This document shows, piece by piece, positions 56,216 to 64,000 of a DNA stretch of 64,000 bases; position 1 is the first letter of the stretch, and each line of letters opens with the position of its first letter. The stretch comes from Inia geoffrensis (Eukaryota > Chordata > Mammalia > Artiodactyla > Iniidae), in contig CM070907.1 of NCBI GenBank assembly GCA_036417435.1, positions 55,474,001 to 55,538,000 on the forward strand, given 5' to 3'. The notes below the pieces were generated by a model. It saw only the letters and a program-made list of their open reading frames with translations. It was not told where the DNA came from and did no database searches. A program made the translations under genes and the position numbers.

Positions 56216-57054
56216 AATTTAAAATACAATAACTACATGTGAAATGTGATATACTATGTAGTATATCATATACATTATATGTTATGTGTAATATATAAGT
56301 ACAATTTTTTTGTAATACAGGTGTATTAATGAGAAGAAGAGAACTATTTGGGGGATAGATAATAGATCACTTAGTTGGAATTAAAGCAAGTACTCCCTCT
56401 TTCAATGAACTGATTTCAAATGTTCTTTGCAAAAAAGTATTCTTGGCTCACAAGCCTTATAAAAATAGGCAGGGGGCCATAATATAAGGACTTTTGATAT
56501 ACATAAAAGTGAATAAGGCACACAGGGTCTAGCTCTCGTGAATTCTGGTGAGGGACAGAGATTTTTAGAAAGCCAATTACTGCTTCCTAATCTGTAAAAT
56601 GGGGATATCAATATATGGATCTACTCTGCAGGGTCTAGGTAAGAATTTGCATATGCATATAGAAGGTACTTTCTCCTCCCTTTTTTATAAAGGACTGTAT
56701 TTAAGGGTATTAAAATGTAAAGACTAAAGTGGCCTAGACAGCCAACCCACAGATACAACTTTGATTCCCTAGTCATTAGGGAAAGGACACTTCCATGCTG
56801 AGCATATCTTGATTTGTCTTCCTGTTTCATTTAACGCCATCTATTTTTACCTTCAGAATTTAGTAACAACCTACCATTCCAGTAAATACTTTAAGAACAT
56901 GAAATGTGGTGTGGTACCTTCTATTAACTAAATTACCTTAATATTAGCTTTTATATATCTTAAAAATTAGGTGAGAATGTAAGCTTCAATAGTACCTTCA
57001 ATATTATATTATCTTCAATAATAGTTTTCTTCTTGAAGCCAACATGTGAAGATA
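56216..57054. other. Intronic sequence, no feature recognised
   Basis: AT-rich with an ATAT-rich patch at 56245-56300. No gene or clear repeat. Confidence 0.55.
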
Positions 57055-57275
57055 ATAGTTTTGAGTGCATTTCATACATTACTTCATTAAATTCTCACAA
57101 TTCTGCAAGATAAACTGTTTCTCCATTTAATAAGACTGCATTTTCCCAGTTTTACAGATCAGTCAGCTTGGGTTCAGACAAGTGACAAAGTTTCCTGACA
57201 TCAGCAGTGCTGAGGAGCCAAGAATGGAGCCCAGATTTTCTAACATCAGAACTCTGTAACTCTTTCCAGCTAACC
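57055..57275 (-). repeat. MIR SINE, antisense
   Basis: 'atacattacttcattaaattctcacaattctgcaagataaactg...tttacagatcagtcag...ccaagaatggagcccagattttctaacatcagaactctgtaactctttccagctaa', inverted MIR, ending at the MITE. Confidence 0.75.
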
Positions 57276-57277
57276 TA

Positions 57278-57357
57278 TTGGGTTGGCCAGAAAGTTCAGT
57301 CGGGTTTTTCCGTAAGATGCTATGGAAAAACCTGAATGAGCTTTCTGTCCAACCCAA
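57278..57357. mobile_element. Mariner-type MITE, 80-bp palindrome
   Basis: Near-perfect inverted repeat: TTGGGTTGG...AAAGTTCAGTCGGGTTTTTCC, 11-base loop, GGAAAAACC...CCAACCCAA. Flanked by TA on both sides (57276-57277, 57358-57359), as for Tc1/mariner insertion. A transcript of either strand folds into a pre-miRNA-like hairpin. In ruminants such elements are, to my knowledge, the source of the large miR-2284/2285 family. Confidence 0.93.
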
Positions 57358-57598
57358 TACCTCACTTAGTACCAAAAAGTAAATGTTTCATGTTTAGCAT
57401 CAGGTTAGATTTGGAGTAAATAATTAAATGCACTAATCTGAGAATTTCATGTTCTATTTCTGGCTTTTACAGGAAAAGAGCACATTTTTGATGAAAATGA
57501 AAGATGTAAAAATATTTTTGCAAGGAATTCTTTTAAACTTCCAATCATATGTGAGTTTTCTCATCAAATTATAAATCCTTCATTCATACAATAAATCT
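57358..57598. other. Intronic sequence, no feature recognised
   Basis: Short AT-rich segment between the MITE and the MLT1 LTR. Confidence 0.5.
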
Positions 57599-58075
57599 GT
57601 ATTCGTTTTCTACTACTGCATAATAAAATGCCACAAATTTAACATTTTAAAACACCACCTATTTATTATCTCACAATTTCTATGGGTTAGAAGTCCTGTG
57701 TAGTCCGGCTTGACTGGGTTCTCTGCTTCGTCTCATGAAGCTGATATCAAGGTGTTAGCAGGGCTGCACTCCTTCTGGGGGCTCTGGGCAAAAAAAACCA
57801 CTCAAGCTCATTCAGATTGTTGGCAGAATTCATTTCCTTCTCATGCTTTCCACATAACCCTCCACCTTCAAGCTGGCAGAAATATGCTGAGTCCTCACAC
57901 TGCATTTATCTTTGACTTCTGTCTACCTCTTCTGCTTGTAACAGCTCACGTAATTTATACTGGGCCAATTTGAATAATTCAGGAAAATCACCCTATCTTA
58001 AGGTCAACTGATTAATAAATATAATTATATCCATGAAGCCCCCTTTGCCAAATAACATATTAAAGAATGTAACAC
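57599..58075 (+). repeat. MLT1-type LTR (ERVL-MaLR)
   Basis: 'tgtattcgttttctactactgcataataaaatgccacaaatttaacattttaaaacacc...tttattatctcacaatttctatgggttagaagtcc...caaggtgttagcagggctgcactccttctgggggctctg' is the standard MLT1 order, diverged. Confidence 0.85.
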
Positions 58076-58947
58076 CAAGGAACAAAGGCCATAAGGGTCA
58101 AACTTTTGTCTACCATACAACTCGTATCAGCTGTTCTAAATGCCTTTCGTAAAAAAAAACCACAGAGTGACCACTTCTCGAAGTATGCTTTCATGTCGAA
58201 CACTTCCTCTCTCACAACTTTGGTCTACTTGTATCTTTCACATTATTTTCCTAGGCATTGCTCTTTAGAAAGACGGAAAACAATCAATGATTATTCATTT
58301 TTTATGAGTCAGTCTTTACTACAAACACTGAAAAGATGAGAAAATTTTGAGTATATCTGCATACCCACAGATGACTTTATTCCTGATACCACACTGCACT
58401 TCTGCTTGGCACTTTATGCATTTGTATATCTGTTATTTTCTTCCTTCACTGAACTAAAGACTCAAGAACATCAGTGTCTTATATAACCCCTGTAATGCCC
58501 TACTGAGTCCCTAACAGAGTAGGCCATCAAAAACTACTGATTGAGTGAAAATCTACTAGCTTTAGTAGCTGTGGTTTCTTAGCTAACCACATTTATGGTT
58601 AGAAGCCGCATTTAAATAACATATTTTAAGGAATCTTCCAGCTTTTCTATTAGATGATTCTGTCTTGTGTACTACTCATGAAATGTTCAGGGGTCAAAGA
58701 GAAGAGCCAGCAAAACAAAATAAGAAACCACACAACAAGAGGAAGAAATCAAGAAAAGCTGAGAGAGATTACAAAAGGTTCAAATGTGGAAGGCTGATAA
58801 AATATTTACTGAAAAAGAACTAAAGAATGTCCACTGGATTTGATAACACAGCAAGGCTCGTTTTGACAAGACTTGGTTTTGGTGGCGTGGTGGGGTCAGA
58901 ACCAGACAGGGAAGATTCAGTAGAACTGAAATATCGAATACAGCATG
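58076..58947. other. Intronic sequence, no feature recognised
   Basis: Includes a possible L2-like patch at 58380-58550 ('ttcactgaactaaagactcaagaacatcagtgtcttatataacccctg'). No gene. Confidence 0.5.
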
Positions 58948-58961
58948 TGTGGGCAATTCTT

Positions 58962-59313
58962 TTTTCTTTTTAAAATCTTTTTTAGATTCTATACATTTTT
59001 TAAGTGATAGAAGGGCCTTTATTTCGTTTCTATTTATTTACTTTTGGCTGTGTTGTGTCCTTGTTGCTGCGCACGGGCTTCCTCTAGTTGTGGCAAGCCG
59101 GGGCTACTCTTTGTTGAGGTGCGTGGGCTTCTCACTGTGGTGGCTTCTCTTGTTGCGGAGCACGGTCTCTATCTAGGTGCACAGGCTTCAGTAGTTGTGG
59201 CACGCGGGCTTAGTTGCTCCGTGGCATGTGGGATTTTCCTGGACCAAGGCTCGAACCCATGTCCCCTGCACTGGCAGGCGGATTCTTAACCACTGCGCCC
59301 CCAGGGAAGTCCC
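58962..59313 (-). mobile_element. Long CHR-type SINE with extended 3' tail, antisense
   Basis: Perfect duplication TGTGGGCAATTCTT at 58948-58961 and 59314-59327 defines the insert. Its inverted body ends near 59050. Between body and duplication lie about 75 bases of unique sequence (58970-59035, 'agattctatacattttttaagtgatagaagggcc'), as if the RNA had read through into flanking DNA. Confidence 0.92.
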
Positions 59314-59327
59314 TGTGGGCAATTCTT

Positions 59328-59926
59328 AAGAAGCTTGACTATAATAATACAATGAAGTTATAAATTCAGGATTACTATTTTTAAACAAAATGTTACTCAA
59401 AAGTTTCCAAATGGACATTCTATAAATTTTAACAGAATAGCATTTTATTTCAAAGAAGAGCATGGAAGTAGCTGTTATTATTAAGCCAACAATCACGATG
59501 GAGTGGAATTTCACATTATGTTAGAAGTTATCCCATCAATAGGGACAAGAGAAAAATTACCACATGGTTTCTCCTTCTAACATTTTTATTTTGGAGGTAA
59601 CCACTTACCAAAAACTATGCAATAATGTGAGTAAATGGGATAATTTTTCTTGCCAACAGAGTTTTAACATACACTGAAAATAAAATAAATCTTTTGTTTA
59701 CCTGAGAAATTCAAGCAAATTATTGGTGAAACTCTCAATTTGCATTTCCATGAAGTTTACTTTTCCAAGTACTTTCACACCTATGATTACTACATGATGA
59801 TTCCCAATATTGAGATTTGGGGCATTCTTTTTTCTCAGTATTCTTTTATGTTCTACTTGGAAGTGCTGAGTCACAGAAATGTGAAACTTATTTGTCCAGC
59901 AGAGCTGGAACTCTTTGATTTCTTTT
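59328..59926. other. Intronic sequence with a reverse-strand open stretch
   Basis: On the minus strand 59926-59698 is open for about 75 codons and ends at TTTCTCAG|GTAAAC, a good donor consensus. No family recognised and no RSF1 match; see findings. Confidence 0.5.
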
Positions 59927-60012
59927 TTTTAATTGAAGTACGGTTGATTTACGATGCTATGTTTTAGTTTCTGGTGTACAGCAAAGGGTTTGAGTTACAC
60001 ACACACACTTCT

Positions 60013-60363
60013 TTGAAAAATTAATTAATTAATTAATTTTTGGCTGCACTGGGTCTTCATTGTTGTGCACTAGTTTTCTCTAGTTGCGTCGAGTGGGGAC
60101 TACTCTTCTTTGCAGTGTGTGGGCTTCTCACTGTGGTGGCTTCCTTTGTTGCGGAGCACAGGCTCTAGGCGTGTGAGCTTCAGTAGTTGGGGCATGTGGG
60201 CTCAGCAGTTGTGGCTCATGGGCTCTAGAATGCAGGCTCAGTAGTTGTGGCGCATGGGCTTAGTTGCTCCATGGCATGCGGGATCTTCTCCGACCAGGGC
60301 TCAAACCCATGCTCCCTGCATTGGCAGGCGGGTTCTCAACCACTGTGCCACCAGAGAAGTCCC
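60013..60363 (-). mobile_element. Long CHR-type SINE, antisense
   Basis: Inverted long form with (AATT)n tail and 'ccaccagagaagtccc' head. Inserted in the L1 3' UTR next to a short (AC)n. Confidence 0.9.
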
Positions 60364-61145
60364 ACATATTCTATTCTATTATGATTATAGGATATTGAAC
60401 ATGGTTCCCTGTGCTATACAATAGGACCTTGTTGTATATCCAGTAGTATCTGCTAATCCCAAATTCCTAATTTATCACTCCTCCCCGCATCCCCGGTTAT
60501 CCCCTTTGGTAACCGTAAGCTTGTTTCCTAGGTCTGTGAGTTTCTTTCTGTTTCATAGATAAGTTCATTTGTGTCATATTTTAGATTCCACATATAAGTG
60601 ATCCCATGCGGTATTTGTCTTTCTCTTTCTGATTTACTTCACTTATCTCTGAGTCCACCCATGTTGCTTCAAATGGCATTATTTCATTCTTCTTTATGGC
60701 TAAGTGGTATTCCATTGTATATATATATGCCACATGTTCTTTATCCATTCCTCTGTTGATGGACATTTAGGTTGCTTCCATGTCTTGGCTATTGTAAATA
60801 GTGCTGCTATGAACACTGGGGTGCATATATCTTTTAGAATTAGAGTTTTCTCTGGATATATGCCCAGGAGTGGGATTGATGGATCATAAGGCAACTCTAT
60901 TTTTAGTTTTTTTAGAAACCTCAATGCTCTTTTCCATAGTAGATGCATCAATTTACATTCCCACCAATGGTGAAGGAGGGTTCCCTTTTCTTCACACCCT
61001 CTCCAGCATTTGTTATTTGTAAACTTTTAAATTATGGCTATTCTGGCCAGTGTGAGGTGGTACCTCACTACAGTTTTAACCTGAATTTCTCTAATAATTA
61101 GCAATGTTGAGCACCTTTTCATGTGCCTATTGGCCATCTGTATGT

Positions 61146-61400
61146 CTAGGTTTTGGGGGTTTAAAAAATATTTATTTGGCTGCATCGGGGTTTAGTTGTG
61201 GCACACGGGCTCTTCACTGCAGCACGAGGGCTTCTCTCTAGTTGTGGCACACAAGCTCTAGAGCAGACAGGCTCAGCAGTTGGGCTCGCAGGCTTAGTTG
61301 CCCCGCAGCATGTGGGATCTTAGCTCCCCAACCAGGGATCAAACCCACATCCCCTGCACTGGAAGGCGCATTCTTAACCACTGAACCACCAGGGAAGTCT
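61146..61400 (-). mobile_element. CHR-type SINE, antisense
   Basis: Flanked by CTGTATGT at 61138-61145 and 61401-61408. Tail includes 'ttttgggggtttaaaaaatatttattt'. Confidence 0.9.
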
Positions 61401-62296
61401 CTGTATGTTTTCTTTGGAGAAATGTCTATTTAGGTTTTCTGCCCACTTTTTCACTGGGTTGCTTGTTGGTTTGTTACTGAGTAGTATGAGCTGTTTGTAT
61501 ATTTTGGAAATTAAGCCCGAGTTGGTCATGTTGTTTGCAAGCATTTTCTCCTAGGCCATAGATTGCTTTTGGTTTTGTCCATAGTTTCTTTTGCTGCACA
61601 AAAGCTTATAGGTTTGATTAGGTCCCATTTGTGTATTTTTCTTTTATTTCTATTGCCTTAGGAGACTGACCTTAGAAAACATGGGTACTACTTATGTCAG
61701 AGAATGTTTTGTGTATGATCTCTTCTAGTAGTTTTATGATGTCATGTCTTATATTTAAGTCTTTAAGCCATGCTGAGTTTATTTTTGTTTATGGTGTGAG
61801 GGTATGTTCTAACTTCATTGATTTAAGTGTGGCTGTCCAGCCTTCCCAACACCACTTACTGAAGAGACTGTCTTTTCTCCATTGTATATTCTTGCCTACG
61901 TTGTCGAAGATTTATTTACCACAGGTGTGTTGGTTTATTTCTGGGCTCTCTATTCTGTCCAATGATCCATATGTCTGTTCTTGTACCAATACCATGCTGT
62001 TTTGATTACTGTAGCTTTCTAGTATTGTCTGAAATCTGGGAGGGTTATGCCTCCAGCTTTGTTCTTTTTCCTCAGAATTGCTTTGGCAATTCAGGGTCTT
62101 TTATGATTTGGTGTAAGCTTTAGGATTATTTGTTCTAGTTCTGTGAAAAATGTCATGGGTAGTTTGATAGGGATCGCATTAAATCTGTACACTGCTTAGG
62201 GCAGTATGGCCATTTAAAAAAATAATAATTCGTCCAATCTAATAGCATTGGAAATCTTTCCATTTCTTTGAATCATCTTTAATTTCCTTTATCAAT

Positions 62297-62504
62297 TTTT
62301 TTTTTTTTTTTTTTGCAGTACACGGGCCTCTCACTTTTGTGGCCTCTCCCGTTGAGGAGCACAGGCTCCGGATGAGCAGGCTCAGCAGCCATGGCTCACG
62401 GGCCCAGCCACTCCACGGCACGTGGGATCTTCCCGGACTGGGGCATGAACCCGTGTCCCCTGCATCAGCAGGCGGACCCGCAACCACTGCGCCACCAGGG
62501 ATGC
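62297..62504 (-). mobile_element. Young CHR-type SINE, antisense
   Basis: Poly(T) left, inverted head 'ccaccagggatgcc' right. Duplication CCTTTATCAAT at 62286-62296 and 62505-62515. Confidence 0.93.
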
Positions 62505-62983
62505 CCTTTATCAATGTTTTATACTTCTCAGCATATAAGTCTTTCACGTCCTTGCTAAGGTTTATTCCTAAGTTTTTATTTTTGATGCAATTTTAAAAGG
62601 GATTTTTTTTTAAACTTTCTCTTTCTGATATTTCATTGTTTAGTGTAAAGAAATGCAACCGATTTCTGTATGTCAATCCTGTATCCTGCTACCTTGCTAA
62701 ATTCATTAATCAATTCTAGTAATTTTTGTGTGGAGTCTTTAGGATTTTCTATATATACTATCATGTCATCTGCATATAATTACAATTTTACATCTTCTCT
62801 TATAATTTGGATACCTTTTATTTCTTTTTCTTGTCTGACTGCTGTGGTTAGGACTTCCAATACTATGCTGAATAGAAGTGGTGAGAGTGAGCATCCGTCT
62901 CTTACTCCAGATTTAGTGGGAAGGCTTTCAGCTCTTCACCACTGAGCATTATGTTGGCTGTGGGTTTGTCATGAACAGCTTTT

Positions 62984-63319
62984 TTAAGAAAAAAAAATTT
63001 TTTTTTAAATCTATATTTGGCTGCGTTGGGTCTTCGTTGATGCACGCGGACTTTCTCTAGTTGCAGTGAACAGGGGCTACTCTTCATTTTAGTGCACAGG
63101 CTTCTCACTGCAGTGGCTTCTATTGTTGTGGAGCATGGGCCCTAGGGTGCGCAGGCTTCAGGAGCTGTGGTGCACGGGCTCTAGAGCACAGGCTCAGTAG
63201 TTGTGGCACACGGGCTTAGCTGCTCCGAGGCATATGGGATCCTCCCAGACCAGGGATTGAACCATCTCCCCTGCACTGGCAGGCAGACTCTTAACCAGAG
63301 TGCAACCAGGGAAGTCCTA
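62984..63319 (-). mobile_element. Long CHR-type SINE, antisense
   Basis: Duplication AACAGCTTTT at 62974-62983 and 63320-63329; long form, diverged. Confidence 0.9.
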
Positions 63320-63452
63320 AACAGCTTTTAGTACGTTGAGATACGTTCTCTCTCTGCTACTTTGGTAAAAGTTTTTATCGTGAATGGATGTTGAATTTTA
63401 TAAAATGCTTTTTCTGCATCTATTGAGATGATCATGTGGTTTTTGTGTTTTC

Positions 63453-63810
63453 TTTTTTTTTTTTTAAAAAGCTTTTAATGTATGTATGTATGTATGTATG
63501 TATGTATTTCCTGCATCAGGTCTTAAGTGTAGCACGCAGGATCTTTTGTTGTGGTGAGCAGGCTTCTCTCTAGTTGTGGCTCACGGTATCCAGAGCAAGC
63601 AGGCTCATTAGTTGCGGTGCACACTTTCTAGTTGTGACACATGGGCTCCAGAGTACATGTGTTCTGTAGTTGTGGCATGCAGGCTCAGTAGTTGTGGTGC
63701 ACGGACTTAGTTGCCCCATTGGCATGTGGGATCTTACTTCCACGACAAGGTATTGAACTGAAGTCCCCTGCGTTGCAAGATGGATTCTCAACCACTGGAC
63801 TACAGGAAGT
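63453..63810 (-). mobile_element. Long CHR-type SINE with (TATG)n, antisense
   Basis: Diverged long SINE. Flanks GTGGTTTTTGTGTTTTC and GTGGTATTTGTCTTTTC (about 63436-63452 and 63812-63828). A (TATG)7-type microsatellite in its tail (63479-63507) is probably polymorphic. Confidence 0.85.
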
Positions 63811-64000
63811 TGTGGTATTTGTCTTTTCTTTTGATGACGTGGTGTATCACATTAATTTGCATATATTGAACGAACCTTGTGACCCTTGGATGAATCCAAC
63901 TTGATCGTGGTGTATGATCTTTTTTTATGTGTTGTTGGATTTGGTTTACTAATATTTTGTTGAGAATTTCTGCATCTACATTCATCAAAGATATTGGCCT

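Larger units (their letters stand above)
59927..64000 (-). mobile_element. Long L1, antisense, 3' part
   Basis: Starts at left with poly(T) and the inverted L1 3' end, then the inverted 3' UTR and ORF2 up to the window edge. Reverse-strand peptides include [20 protein letters not shown] (about 60840-60900) and NMWHIY. Frames are broken repeatedly. SINEs are nested at 60013-60363, 61146-61400, 62297-62504, 62984-63319 and 63453-63810. Confidence 0.92.

Noticed and set aside
34709..64000. Searched for the preceding RSF1 exon and the promoter/CpG island
   Set aside because: No reverse-strand match to the expected KLMRKIGKS...DRWEKYLIK peptide, and no CpG island beyond SINE clusters and small GC patches. 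They are presumably outside the window.

Overview
This window is nuclear DNA of a cetartiodactyl mammal, most probably a toothed whale or dolphin. The evidence is about 35 tRNA-derived SINEs of the CHR type, many of them the young '...gagcggctgggcccgtgagcc...' form typical of cetaceans, and none with the 3' part of the ruminant Bov-tA SINE. L1 copies of the cetartiodactyl type, a mariner MITE common in this clade and older MIR, L2, MLT1 and hAT relics are also present. Organism assignment is inference from these families.

The only protein-coding gene I can support is RSF1 (remodeling and spacing factor 1, partner of the SNF2H ATPase), on the minus strand. Three consecutive exons are present, each with splice sites and reading phases that join exactly: 34616-34708 (phase 0/0), 33065-33270 (phase 0/2) and 11856-12010 (phase 2/1). 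By comparison with the human protein they encode roughly residues 94-244. The remainder is intron: part of the preceding intron (34709-64000), a 1.3-kb intron, a 21-kb intron, and part of the following intron (1-11855). The first two coding exons, the CpG-island promoter and the very large acidic-domain exon lie outside the window.

The introns are dominated by retroelements. 1-2175 is antisense L1. 2.2-12 kb mixes ancient LINE, MIR and L2 relics with SINEs and a long palindromic element split by a SINE. 14.5-16.2 kb and 19.8-23.9 kb are antisense L1. 26.3-32.1 kb is a near full-length but defective sense L1 with SINEs in its body and tail. 35.9-37.3 kb is older sense L1. 39.2-40.0 kb is an ERV-type LTR region. 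40.2-42.3 kb is an ancient repeat split by two opposed L1 pieces. 44.3-46.2 kb looks like a processed mRNA retrocopy with target-site duplications. 52.9 kb carries a 38-base piece of 5S rRNA between 15-bp duplications. 57.3 kb is a mariner MITE hairpin, and 59.9 kb to the end is antisense L1 with nested SINEs.

I see no bacterial-type operon, CRISPR array or new multigene system. The observations most worth following are retroposition and template-switch products: the tailless 5S fragment, the unidentified retrocopy, a SINE lineage with a shared non-A 3' tail, several quasi-palindromes with the form of replication template switches, and the unusual U-rich 5' splice site of RSF1 exon 5.
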